A DNA stretch of 64,000 nt, from NCBI GenBank assembly GCA_030704615.1, contig CM060732.1:77607053-77671052 (forward strand), read 5' to 3'. The notes beneath the pieces are model-generated. The model made no database searches and had not been told where the DNA came from. It saw only the letters and a list, made by a program, of their open reading frames with translations. Source of the DNA: Takakia lepidozioides (taxonomy: Eukaryota; Streptophyta; Takakiopsida; Takakiales; Takakiaceae). A program made the position numbers and the translations under genes. This document shows, in pieces, positions 1 through 10,592 of this stretch (positions are counted from its first letter, which is position 1; each line of letters opens with the position of its first letter).

Positions 1-3000
1 AAGCTATAAGCGCCCCCACTGGTTGACATGAGCAGGATGGCCACTGCTAAGAAAAACCATGGGCCTTGGACCACTCTTCCTAAGACCTCTAACTTCATGC
101 GAAATTCCATGCTAGCCATTTCGTTTCGAAAGTTTGTAGATAGAAAGAGAGAAATAATCTCGACTCGGCTATATGACCAAGTTTGGACTGGAGACAAGAT
201 TCCTAAGTCAGAGCACTGAGGTGGGATATGATTTTAGACTACTCAGTGGAGGCACTGCATTTCAAATTTATCCAGGTTGCAATTATTAAGCTTGTCTAAC
301 TACAGACTTCGGTGATCTATTTGAAAAATTCACGACGCTGCAGCTTACTAGCCTGGCGCTGCATATATCGACTTAGATGCTAGATCTAGAGGCCCGATTT
401 TGGTCGACCTCGTCCGATCAAGATCCACATATCAAACAACCTGCCAGCAAATGTAGGGAAGACGTCCCCCAGGTGGCCCAGAGGAGAGGCCTCACTATTC
501 AGTGCGCTGATGAACCTCCTTGAACATAGCTAAATCTTCAAAGACTGTTAGTCCAGTGATGATTGCATGTCAAAAAGAGCAATTATAAATCAAAATTATC
601 GCGTCGAGGAGGGTAGATCAGAGAGTCGACGCGGCCCGCAAACACTACAGGCTCAATGCCACAGGAAGCAGCTTGATGAGCATACTTGAATAAACGTAGC
701 AGATCGATCGTCCAAAACGTATATAGCGAAGAGAAGGAACTCTGCACATGTTGTGCAGATCCGAAGCATGACATGTATCTACAATCATTCCGACACTGGA
801 CAGTCGACGTACTATAGTCCACGGACCCAATCCAACCAGCGAGACAAAACAAAATCCGTTCAACAACATCAGCCCTGAGATTGAGGAGACCAGCTGTAGA
901 GATCATCTAGTCTATTAAAGCTCCAACGATCCTCGGCACAAAAAAGACGGTCAGTACTGTACGAGTATTGATTCATCGATTATACATAAGGCCATGGGTA
1001 GAAGCACTGTGAGTCTAGAAGCACCTCAGATGCACAACACGATCTAGAGCTAATGTAGCGAGGGGAGGGAGAAACAAACTTGTGATCTTGGCCCCAGTGA
1101 TCTCTATATATTCTTGAGCTCGCTGCACAAACGATAGGACAGTCTTGTGATGGGACCAGGCCTCGCAACGAGCCGTCTCTTTGTACACCGTATTCCTTCA
1201 CTTCATATTGCGTCATACGATGTATGTAGTATATAGCAGTGGTGGACCGGTATCATAAACATTTCATACCAGCCAGGGTTTGGTATTGTCGGTAAAGAGG
1301 CTTCCTTCATACCTGGCACGTAATGGTGTCAAAGTAGATATCAAACTTTTAATGTACCAATCTGGTATGTACATTGTTTTTGTTTGGCCTGGTATGGTAT
1401 GGTATCAGTATTGCATATTTCAAATCATATACTAGGGGTATATCAATACTGGTATCAATACATCTCCATGGTAGAAATTCTCCATGGCATGTATCATTTG
1501 GACAGATTTTTTTATTTTTTTTAATATTTTAAAGCTGAATGCCTTCAGCCGCTGAAGTTCCCCACTTCAGCCGCCAGAGTGCCTTTATTTATAATAACAA
1601 GGAGGTACAGAGATGGGTGAAAAAAATAACCTTACAAGAGCCATACAGGCGCACCTCCATTGCTACACCCTAAATCCCTAACGCTCCACATATTGATACC
1701 TAGGGTGCAAGCGACAGTGTACTGGTATCGACAAAGCTGCGTTCCTTGCGATACCAGGCTGGTCTGGTAGGAGCCCAGGTATTAGCGTTTTACTATATTG
1801 CCCCCAATATATTTTGCCCGGGGTACTGCGAGTTGTTTATACCCACCTGGTCTTGTACCCTGCTGCGATACCCTTACCCGTGCTCATACCCCACCTCGCC
1901 CCATATAACAGTGGATGTATTTTTTTTCCACATATTGGTATGAATATGAGTATCATGACCACAATACGAGCTGGTATGAGATATCAACTCTTGGTCATTG
2001 CGCAAGTAGCATTCAAACGTTCAAACGTTCAGACCAGCCCCCCCCTTTTTTTTTTCCATATTTCAATATTGGAGCCACAAATTTTGTATCCTAAAAATCA
2101 GAGTGTCGCCATCACAAATTTTTATTTGGTTTCAAACTTCGCCAAAACTCAACCTGAATGTATTGTTACCAGCCGTTGCACCAATTTTTTTTTAATATAA
2201 TCACCAATTCAGTTCCAAGGAGTCTGCTGACTGTAGCCATGTCTGTGAAACTTCATAAATGAAAAAAAAGAAGTCTGCAATTCACATATCCAAGGAGCCA
2301 CAGTCTTCAGGCGTTGTTTAGTTTATGTGCACTGTGGCAGGTAAGGCATCAAAAGGCCAGACTCAGAACGTTCAGCAAGCTGTCCTCCAGGTAGTCCTGC
2401 GGCTTCTACTCCCTCAAGCATAACTTCATTGTGTTCTTCTAGTTCAGAGAAGAGTCTATTTAAAGTGGGGAATCTATCTTCACTGCACACAAGAAATCCA
2501 ATCCAAAGTTGAAATCTATTTTCACACACCTAAACCTGAAAATTGCTTTTGGTACGGAGATTCAGGATTCCAGATCATGACATTCACCTAGCAGGAAGTG
2601 TGATCCTTCCTTTGCAGAATTGTGCTTGCATTTATGCAGGCTCATTTCTGCTTCCTGCTAGTGGGGTTACTTACATACTCTCTTTTGCACCAATGCACAC
2701 AAATACACAACAAAGCCCGTGGCACACCCATGCACAGCTTCACCTTCCATCCAAGCCCCCGCATAGTGCTTGTCCTGCTTTGCTAGGCATCTTTGGTACA
2801 TTATGTTTGAAGCCATTGTCAAGTACTTCCAAGGCATTGGATATGGTTTCTATGTGTTCTCTTCAATTTTCAAAGACCATTATGCAATGATCATAAGTTA
2901 GGTTAGCGTGTGACTTCCCCTAACCGCTTTCTTTAGATGGTAGCGAAGAATATATATGTATGTATAGTATAGAGAGTCTGACCAGAGGTCATTTCTTTGT

Positions 3001-3437
3001 GTTATAAATATATCCTGCTCTGAAACTGGGTTGTTTTGTATGTCTACAAGTCATACCTCCATTTCTCGGTATGGATGAGGGTTTAAGGTCCCATTATTTT
3101 GTAGACTCATTAATAATGAGATATAGCTCTTGAGCTGATAGCATCAAAAGATATGTATATGAAGGTACCTCATGCATTCAAACCAGAAGTGCAAATGGTG
3201 GAGATGGTAATGGAGGAGTTTATAGGCGGAACTTGAGAGCAAAGAGGCGCCATTACCCTGGAGTTGAGAAGTTTGTACTTGGTGGAGGGGAGTTGAGATC
3301 AAAGAGGGCTCCCCCCCTGTGACTCATTAGACAGGAGTTTGAACTCTATGTCAAGGGGAGATAACTGAGAAATCACTGACTCCGCTTAACGCATAACCTA
3401 AAATTCGAAACAACTGGAACCGCAGTTATGAAAAAAA
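1..3437. other. Intergenic, no gene recognised
   Basis: I see no supported gene. From about 1,240 to 1,990 the sequence is full of GGTAT/ATACC words in both orientations, the style of subterminal repeats in non-autonomous DNA transposons. I could not find matching ends or a target duplication. The rest is ordinary A+T-rich non-coding sequence with short chance frames. Confidence 0.4.
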
Positions 3438-3458
3438 TCAAATAACCGCCCAACACTG
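3438..3458 (-). repeat. hAT-like terminal sequence, copy 1
   Basis: A 21-base stretch here is identical to 4548-4568. Read on the minus strand it begins CAGTGTTGGGCGGTTATTTG. The CAGTGTTG start matches the end of the complete hAT-type element at 23,618-24,504. No opposite end was found for this copy, so it is called a relic. Confidence 0.4.
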
Positions 3459-3495
3459 AAAATAACCTCCAGGAATGCCATGAGCGAAAGAAGCG

Positions 3496-3634
3496 TAAAT
3501 TATGGTGTCTCTTTCACCCCGAAGGGTTACTGCCTTCCGCCACGAAGGTGGACACCTTTGTGATACAAATGGGTGGATTGAACCCACAACCACTTCCGCG
3601 GTGGTGTGTGTCCATTACCATTGGGCTACAACTT
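3496..3634 (-). mobile_element. tRNA-derived SINE, copy 1
   Basis: On the minus strand this has a pol III box A-like TAGCCCAATGG (complement of 3618-3628) and a box B-like GGTTCAATCC (complement of 3575-3584), about 44 bases apart as in a tRNA-derived promoter. The body does not fold as a clean tRNA. The same head and a related body (TATCACAAAGGTGT..., CATAATTTACG) recur on the plus strand at 23,908-24,045, which supports a dispersed SINE family rather than a tRNA gene. Ends are approximate; no target duplication was found. Confidence 0.6.
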
Positions 3635-3884
3635 GAATCCATCAAACAACCTTCAAAGAGGTGGTAAAAGAATAGACGGTAGAATGTCATGTCTGCACAA
3701 CAAAGTTGGAAAAATTGGAAGGCATGACAAGAAGAAAGGTGGGGCCCACCGTCCCCCAATGCTCATTTTAGAAGTAAGATTTTTTGAGGCTGTTCTGATT
3801 TCCTGTACAAAAGAAAATCATCAGTTTGTAAAATGTTCACTGCACCATGAAACAAAGAAAGAAAGAAATTCTACACTATCAATG

Positions 3885-4202
3885 GGAAGCTAAGAGAGTT
3901 TATGGGACTAAGGAAGTTGGATACAAGGACAGTGGGGCCCACTACAAGCAACCCAAAAACTACTCTGGAACTTCAAGAAATTCTTTAAGGTAGAGGCATC
4001 TTCTAATCCTTGCAAAGAAACACATCTGTGTCAGATTGGCTGTCGCTACATAGGCAGTAGTAGTGGGACAGTGAGTAAAGAAATGCTCAGTCTCCATCTC
4101 CAGAAGCCAGGCAGAGTTGTCCAGCATGTTGTACCTATCCCATCTCCTAGTCTCTATCCTCACACTTTGTAAGCCCACATTATGAGATGGAGAGAGAGGC
4201 AC
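3885..4202 (-). mobile_element. LINE 3' relic with zinc-binding tail
   Basis: Minus-strand translation of 3960-4202 contains METEHFFTHCP, the signature of the Cys/His segment that follows plant LINE reverse transcriptases (ETxEHxFxxC). The adjoining 3885-3960 (complement of AGTTTATGGGACTAAGG and GGGGCCCACTACAAGCA) resembles the repeated segments at 11,940-12,045 and 12,115-12,220, next to a second relic of the same kind. I read this as the 3' end of an old LINE of a different family from the 44-49 kb element. It is too short and degraded to encode anything. Confidence 0.4.
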
Positions 4203-4275
4203 AATCCAATACTTAGGCTGTAAGATTCTGTCCTCGGGAGAAGAAGGAAGGCGAATTGATAGAGCTGTGAATCTA

Positions 4276-4568
4276 TTAACCGTGGTTGCGGTTATTAAAT
4301 TTTTTATGGCTAAATATAACCTCAGCGGTTACGGTTACTTACAAAAACCTCAAATAACTGGCGGTTTTCATCAAATAACCGCGGGTATTGGGCAGTTCTT
4401 TAAGAGGTTTTTTGCTCGGTTACTTGAATGCGTGTCGTCCGCCGGTTCCTAACTGGACCGGTTACTTCATTTTTTCACCTCCACCGGTCATATATATATA
4501 TATATATATATAAGGGGATAGGTAACCCCCGGGTATTAGAGAGAAATTCAAATAACCGCCCAACACTG
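4276..4568. mobile_element. Degenerate hAT-like MITE
   Basis: The right end (4548-4568) reads CAGTGTTGGGCGGTTATTTG on the minus strand and is identical to the stretch at 3438-3458. The left side near 4278 (GTGGTTGCGGTTATTAAA) is a poor inverted match. Between them GGTTA/TAACC words recur, as in subterminal repeats of hAT elements. An (AT)n run at 4489-4512 lies inside. No target duplication could be confirmed, so the left boundary is a guess. Confidence 0.35.
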
Positions 4569-4807
4569 GTTATTTTTTCCTAAGCGGTGTTCTCCCCCTT
4601 TTTTCTGATTAATAAAATTCCCCAGGCAGGGCCCTTGTCCCCTGTTCTGAAAAAAGAAAAAAAAGAAAAAAAAGAAAAGTTAGGGCTTGTGAACAGTGAA
4701 GGCCTTGCAAAGCAAAACCCTAGTTTCCATTTCTTACTAGTCCTCTCTCTGCAAGTCGCACTTGGTTGTCTGTCGGGTGGGGCGCTCTTACTGTCGTTGC
4801 TGTAGAC

Positions 4808-5158
4808 ATGTCATCTTCGTATGAGAAGGTGAAAGGCGGTAAGCTCAGTCTGAAGGGTGGTCCAGGGCTTGAGAGAAAGATAGATAAGAAAAAGAAGAAG
4901 AAGAAAACCAAGAATGTGACCGCGGAATCTCCAGAGAAGGCAGAAGTGGCTGGAGCAAACCCAACTGAAGCGTCTGAGAAAGTGTATGATATTGACACGG
5001 GCACGGGGCATGCCCCTGACGGAAAGAAAAGTAAAAAGTACGAGGAGCTTTTCCCTGTGGAGACCAAGAGATTTGGTTACGTTATACCGGAAGTGCAATC
5101 GAGAGAGACGGCCCTTGATGAGCGAATTAAAAAGAAGGCTGATCGGTACTGCAAGTAA
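4808..5158 (+). CDS. FAM32A-like small basic protein
   Basis: A 116-residue intronless frame. The N-terminus (YEKVKGGKLSLKGG) matches the YxxVxGGKLxLKG start of the FAM32A/DUF1754 family. It is followed by a lysine run (about residues 26-33) and ends LDERIKKKADRYCK, the type of C-terminus I associate with plant members. Family members are small nuclear, lysine-rich proteins; human FAM32A is a spliceosome-associated factor. I chose the ATG at 4808 because the family similarity begins there; an upstream in-frame ATG at 4766 would add 14 unrelated residues. There is no signal peptide or membrane segment. Family assignment rests on remembered motifs; that the frame is coding is more secure. Confidence 0.62.
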   Translation: MSSSYEKVKGGKLSLKGGPGLERKIDKKKKKKKTKNVTAESPEKAEVAGANPTEASEKVYDIDTGTGHAPDGKKSKKYEELFPVETKRFGYVIPEVQSRETALDERIKKKADRYCK

Positions 5159-5892
5159 CGTGGGGTAGATCTATGTTGCCAGCAGTCTTGCCGAACGCAT
5201 TAACCTCGGCACTGGCAAGGAAGAAAGGGCTTAGTCGGAAATATGAAGTATGTAAGCATTCCATCATTTATCTTCTTTTCCATGAATTTCTACGCCTAGC
5301 AGTTGGTTTCCGCCCTGGGTCCTTTTATGTAGGCCCTGGTGGCAGGTCCCGTGGAATTTGGCTTGGGGATGGAGCTTCTATGGAGGGGATCAAAGGGATA
5401 CGTTGTGAGCTCCATGTTCATTGGGGTCTGGCTTCAGCCACAGGTCCTTCCTACTTTTCACTGGAGGAGATTGGATTCAATGTGGAGGAGATAGGATGCT
5501 CATGTGGCCATGCAATAAGATCCTTTTGGATTTTGAGCGCAATGGCGTCCTCTGTGTATGTAGTTTGACTGTCAGCGTCTAGTTCAAGCTTCGACGACCA
5601 CTAAGCGGAGACTGGGAATAATATCCTACTGGGAAGGCATGCAGCAGCTTTGTGCAAGAAGGAAGTCCTTGGGATCTTTTGAGGTTGGTTCAAATATACC
5701 AATCTTAACATCGTCTTCACTATTGAGAATTCCTGCTCCTGCTGTAAATGGTAGTAACCGGGCCAGAATTCAATTTTAGGTCATTTAGGGTTTTGTTGGG
5801 AGGTGTCTCGAGCTCTGGGGAAATTACATAACCCGAATGCAGCAACTCCTTACTACAGACTCTTACATTCGGTGTCAAGATCCCAGTATGTA

Positions 5893-5927
<35 letters not shown>

Positions 5928-6323
5928 TACACACACACACAACTGAAGAGTCACAATGACGTACTATTCCTGGATCCAAAGATGGTGTATAGCAGATGTC
6001 CAGTCCAACTCAGAGCTGAGGGGGTTGAAGGGGTTGAGTCAATGTTTAGAGACAATACGAATCTTCTTGATTACAATTTGAACTTATAACCTGCACCTCC
6101 AAACGTGTAGGATCTCAAATTAACTTGGTAATGATCAGGATGGAAATTCTGCTTGAAGATGGAAATTCATGGGTGAAATCGCTTTTCAACTCTACAACTC
6201 AAATCCAAAACAATCTGATCTTTTTCAACAGGCTGCCATCTCCTCCCCTACATCAATCTACAAACATTTGTCCATGATGATGGCCTCCCTCAGTGTTTTG
6301 TTGCTGGGCTTTGTGGTATTTAT
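5159..6323. other. 3' flank of FAM32A-like gene / intergenic
   Basis: Probably 3' UTR of the upstream gene and then spacer to the ASR gene. A 131-codon frame from 5173 has no recognisable domain and atypical composition, so I treat it as chance. The region contains the compound microsatellite listed separately. Confidence 0.4.
5894..5941. repeat. Compound microsatellite (CT)n-(AC)n
   Basis: About 17 CT dinucleotides followed directly by an ACAC tract. Confidence 0.9.
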
Positions 6324-7038
6324 TCACCTGTGATGCTCATGGAGAACGGTATATCCTCCAAGCCCAATAGCAGCAGCCTCTGCAACCTCAGCCTGAACAT
6401 GGTGTCTGTGAGCATGCGCTGGATCCATCTTCTCCTCATGGCGTTCATACTGTTCGTGGGTAACAATCCACATACCGTACACAATTCTGTTAGTAGCTTG
6501 CAAAGATGTTCTTGGCCACAAGGAAAGACTACACTAGCTAGTTACTGACATTGTTTGCTCATGGAATTGATACACAAATCATGATTCTAGGCAGCATAGT
6601 TTCCAGCTCACGTCTACTTAATCCAGAATTGATCAACCTTCAGTAATCAGAACTCTGCAGCTAGGAACAGTTTGGTCCGTGCAAAACTGATTCAGGAATG
6701 AGAGAATGTCTGACCAGCTCGAAGGCTCCGGCAGCTGCTACTCCCATCCCAACCATGTGTACTTACTTCTTGTGCTTCTGCTCCTCTTCATAAAGGGTGG
6801 CAGGCACAACAGAGCTGCCCTGGTAGGGTGAGATCTGTTTGGCCCCATAAGCACCATAGCCATTGAAAGATTGACCTCCGTGGGGAACAACCTGTTTATA
6901 CCCATAGGAAGACTCTTGGCCATAGCCATAAGCAGGCGGAGCAGTTCCATAGCCGTAAGCACCCGATTCAGGAGGAGGAGCTCCATTGACGTAACCGGGT
7001 GTTTGTTCGTATCGTCCTTGGAGGTACTGGTGCGACAT
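6324..7038 (-). CDS. ASR (ABA/WDS) stress-induced protein
   Basis: Two exons: 7038-6767 and 6510-6324 (272 + 187 nt = 152 aa plus stop). The donor is AA|GTAAGT and the acceptor GGCCAAG|A. The C-terminal half carries the ABA/WDS (ASR) domain: HEQYERHEEKMDPAHAHRH, then AEVAEAAAIGLGGYTVLHEHH. These parallel the family's [26 protein letters not shown] and FHEHH. ASR proteins are small, hydrophilic, zinc-binding, stress- and ABA-induced proteins of nucleus and cytosol, acting as chaperones or DNA-binding factors. The N-terminal exon (about residues 1-90) is a Tyr/Gly-rich low-complexity region (YGYGTAPPAYGYGQ), unlike the His-rich N-terminus of typical ASRs. Start: the first ATG of exon 1; a TATA-like box lies upstream. 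Confidence 0.85.
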
Positions 7039-8164
7039 TTCGCTCGGCCTGGTCTCAACAAGCTCGCTGCTTCTTTCTTACAGCACGCCCAAAACCTCTT
7101 CTCTTAGAGTCCCTTCATTTCTTCGAATCTCTTCACTTGTACGTAGCCTCTATCTCTCAAATGCTTCAAGTTCCGTGTAGAAAGGAGATTGCTTCCCAGT
7201 GGAGGGAAGACACACAAATATATAGACATCACTTGATATTCCAAACAGTGGCACAGCGCACGCGCAAGAAGCGGGAAGAAACACGGTGCCTACGCGATAC
7301 ACATGTCGGCTGTTCAAGCATCACTAGATCTTTCGCACTAAACTTTCTTTTCGAGCTTCTCTCGATAGTATCTGTGGATGACTGTGAGCATATCAGCTAT
7401 GCAGGAAAGTTCCGTGCAGAGTGTACAATGCTACAGTGCGGATGAGTAAATCTCTTTCATGACTCATCGACTCACGGTGAGTAAACAAGTGGGCTCACTC
7501 AATTTCTCAAGGACCAATTTGAAAAAACAAAGCCCTATTCGGAGGGGGGTGACAAATGTGAGTTCGGACATTTGCGAGACATGTTTTCGCAAAAATTCCT
7601 GCATTGTAGTTCTCTACTTCGTCTTCCCCGTCTGTTACAACAGGCACAGCGATGGCACCGTGCTACACCGCCCTGCCAAGCGTGCAGAGGATTTTGTACC
7701 GAAGGCGCTTCACTGTTCTTGAGGTAAACTGCAGTTCATGTCTGCAACCTTTTCATCTTCCTTCCTTTTATTACAGAAGAAAGAGAGATCTAGGTACTTC
7801 CATGTAATTTCAGTCACAGTTTCTACGGGATGTTCTTTCGGAGTGTGCACAGCTTGTTACGAGGAATTGTGTATTAATGTGAGGACAGTATCCACTTCAT
7901 TCTAAACACTCTAGGCTGCTCTATCCCCAATCAGAGACAGCCACGAGACTTGACTGTGATTGCAGCCATCTATGCCATTATTAAAGGGCAGGACCAGAGG
8001 AAGACAGAAAGAAAGAGATGATTACATTATGTCCATCGGAGGCCTAACGAGTGCAAATGAAACACCTTTCAAGAACTGTCTGCAGAACCACATCTGTACA
8101 ATCACAGTGAGAGAGATTGCATGTAAAATATTCGTTCATATTCCTCAAGCAGACTCGGACAAGT
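7039..8164. other. ASR 5' flank / intergenic
   Basis: Promoter side of the ASR gene. A TATA-like run is listed separately. Plus-strand frames of up to 148 codons here have no recognisable domain. I saw no clear ACGTG-type ABRE close to the TATA-like run. Confidence 0.4.
7216..7225 (-). promoter_or_regulatory. TATA-like box of ASR gene
   Basis: On the minus strand the sequence reads CTATATATTT, about 180 bp upstream of the ASR start codon. The position is reasonable for a TATA box with a leader of roughly 150 bases. Position and sequence are the only evidence. Confidence 0.4.
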
Positions 8165-8660
8165 AGCAGCTGGTAAAGTTCTTTGCATGCATATTGCAAG
8201 TTACTATGTACATCAAAGTGAAACAGATCAAAGGGCAGAGTTCTCTTGAGTTGAGGAATTTGTTTGTAAAACCCCTACACTTTCTCATGACATGTCCTGA
8301 AGGTCTTTGGTGAACAACTCCATGCAGTCCGCAACATGATCATTTATACATGGCCTCTTGAACCATAACTTAGCCCTGATCTGACTCGGTAGGGGCAGTG
8401 TTGTGCATGCGAGTTCGATCAGTGCTGCCATCTGATCTTCTTAAAAACGTTTTGGCGCTCCATATTCACATATGACAGCAACGCTCACTGTTCTGGAGGA
8501 GGCTCACATGATAATCTTTGTGAGGACATCTCTCGCTGTAAGGCTTCATGGAAGCTATCCATATGCTCAGATTATCTCTGCCTTACAACTAACCCGTCGG
8601 TCTAAGACTGTATAGCCCTTCCTCTGTACTCCGAAAGATGAAAGGTCTAGCAAAAGCCCA
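8165..8660. repeat. Diverged repeat block, copy 1
   Basis: The first part (about 8205-8320, GTACATCAAAGTGAAACAGA..., GAGGAATTTGTTT, TTTGGTGA) recurs at about 9796-9900 and, more weakly, 10,090-10,190. The second part (about 8340-8620, ATGGCCTCTTGAACCATAAC..., ATATGACAGCAACGCTCACT, ATGATAATCTTTGT) recurs at about 10,990-11,270. The order is the same in both sets, so a segment was duplicated and later interrupted. No coding potential is seen. Confidence 0.65.
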
Positions 8661-9022
8661 ATGCCCAATAGAACAGCTGTTAGTTAGTCTGAGCTAATCC
8701 CACAAACGTACCATCCTACTACCCTGCGACCTACTTGTTAGTCATTCCCTTTTCAGACATCTGATGAAACTTTTGCTAATTCAGGAATACTTGACACTTT
8801 TCAGAGACTTTTTCTAAACAAGGAAAACTTTCGGGTTGGTATAGACCTACAAGATGCACTCTGGAGTTCTAAACATTAAGCTTGTCTCTAGTTTTCGCGT
8901 ACTCTCAGTGAGGGAGGCCCCGTTCTCGACTTCAAGCACCAGAGACAAGTAGGCTGTTCGATTGCAGGCACCTTCCGGCGGAAGATTACGGACGTACAGA
9001 GGGAGAGTGTATAGAACGTAAT

Positions 9023-9469
9023 ATGCCTTCCCCAGTGCTGAAATCAGTGGTTCCAGTGTCCACCGTGAAAGCAAGGAAGGCGAGACGGATGAAGAGTCTA
9101 GTTAAGATTCCCATATTGAAGAAGCCGGCTACGATGGTAACGATGAGATCCAAGGAGCCGGCACTTAAGCGAAAAACGAGAGAAGAAGCAAAAAGATCCA
9201 AAGCAGTGGGAACCATAGTGCTCAATGACGGATCAAGTGAAGTGGAAGAGATGTATTCCCGCAAAAAGCAAAAACTTGGGAGCGGAAAGGGGAAAACGAA
9301 AATTGAGGAGCGTGGTAAGACAATCTACGATCCAGAAATGGTCTTTTTCGATTGGAGAGATGGAGTTGGATGCTCAAATAATGTTACAGAGAGGAGCTCC
9401 ATAAGTGTGTACAAGCATGCAGATTTCGACAACTCAAGATTCATGGAGTATATCGTTCCAAGTAGTTGA
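9023..9469 (+). CDS. Hypothetical lysine-rich protein
   Basis: A 148-codon open frame with no family I recognise. It is strongly basic (K/R-rich, about residues 17-80) with nuclear-localisation-like clusters (KRKTREEAKRSK, SRKKQKLG), then a more neutral C-terminus ending YIVPSS. It sits between two copies of a diverged repeat, so it could equally be chance or a fragment of an unrecognised gene. No splice structure was resolved. Confidence 0.25.
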   Translation: MPSPVLKSVVPVSTVKARKARRMKSLVKIPILKKPATMVTMRSKEPALKRKTREEAKRSKAVGTIVLNDGSSEVEEMYSRKKQKLGSGKGKTKIEERGKTIYDPEMVFFDWRDGVGCSNNVTERSSISVYKHADFDNSRFMEYIVPSS

Positions 9470-9769
9470 GGGCAAGTGCTCCGGAATTTCACTAAGGAAT
9501 TCTTAGTGTGAGGGCTGTGTTTAGTCTCTCTGCTGAGAAAGAGAAGACGATCAAAGATCATAACTAGCGTACAGTACCACATACACGGATTCTGAAGCTT
9601 GAGACTCAAGGTTTAAGAACTCGTTGCGTACATTGACCTGATTCATTCTAGGATCATTCTTGACTGCTGGTGATCACAAAGCAGCTGACCCTATTTAAAT
9701 TTGTAAATATGTTTACCAATCTATGTTACTGTCTCAGTGTTAGTTCTTCATAACAGATAGTAAATTTTT

Positions 9770-10300
9770 GGTAGAAGGCGTGCATATTGCACTTCTGTGT
9801 ACATCAAAGTAAAACAGATCAAAGGGCTGAGTTCTTTCAAAGTTGAGGAATTTGTTTCCAAAACCCCCTACAATTTCCCATGTTATAAGATTTTTGGTGA
9901 GCAACTGTAATTCACAACAATTGTTTGTTTACACTTCATTACTGCAGAATTTCGACATGCTTTGTTTATCCATTTCTCTTCTTTAGGTCCCTCCCTTTAA
10001 AGAGTAAGGTGGCTTTGGGAGTTTGGTTACATCCATAAGTTTTGGCTTAAGAAATTGTTGGCATATTTGCAGAAGGAATGCAAATACCACTACTGTGTAC
10101 CAAGACAATCACAGGGTAGGGCTCTGTTCTCTTGGAATTTGTTTCCAAACCCCATACAATTTCTCGCGACCCATGTCAGATTTTTGGTGAGCAACTGCAA
10201 TTCACAACTGATTATAGTTTACACTTTACTTCACTACTGCAGAATTTTGACATGCGATGGTCATCCATTTCTTTTCTTGACCCAAAACTTTGGCATGTAA
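9770..10300. repeat. Diverged repeat block, copies 2 and 3
   Basis: Two adjacent copies (about 9780-9965 and 10,070-10,260) share GGAATTTGTTTCCAAA, CAATTTC, TTTTTGGTGAGCAACTG, AATTCACAAC and ACTGCAGAATTT. Both resemble the first part of the block at 8165-8660. No gene is supported here. Confidence 0.65.
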
Positions 10301-10592
10301 CTCGGACTGCCAAAGCCACCCTCCTGTTTAAGTTGGTCCATTCTCCAATTCAATCTTTTATAGGGACCAATTTCTCCTCACATGAAAGATCTACAATTGT
10401 TTTATGGAAGAAAGGAATAAACCAAGCTGGCATATAGCTCAACAGCATGTCTCTCCTGCTAGCCAGAAGGTGGAAGATAAGAATGTCAAATGCTCATCAA
10501 AAGGTTGTTCCTATTATTTCCTACTATGCATGTCCTAAATCAATGTGCATCGCGTCACACAACAGAGGATATTTGTGAGATTTGGAGGTGAC

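Noticed and set aside
1240-1990. A complete GGTAT-rich DNA transposon
   Set aside because: Dense GGTAT words, but I could not find matching inverted ends or a target duplication.
3575-3634. A tRNA gene on the minus strand
   Set aside because: Box A and B-like motifs are present but the arms do not pair as a cloverleaf, and a related copy at 23.9 kb with a shared non-tRNA body shows it is a SINE.
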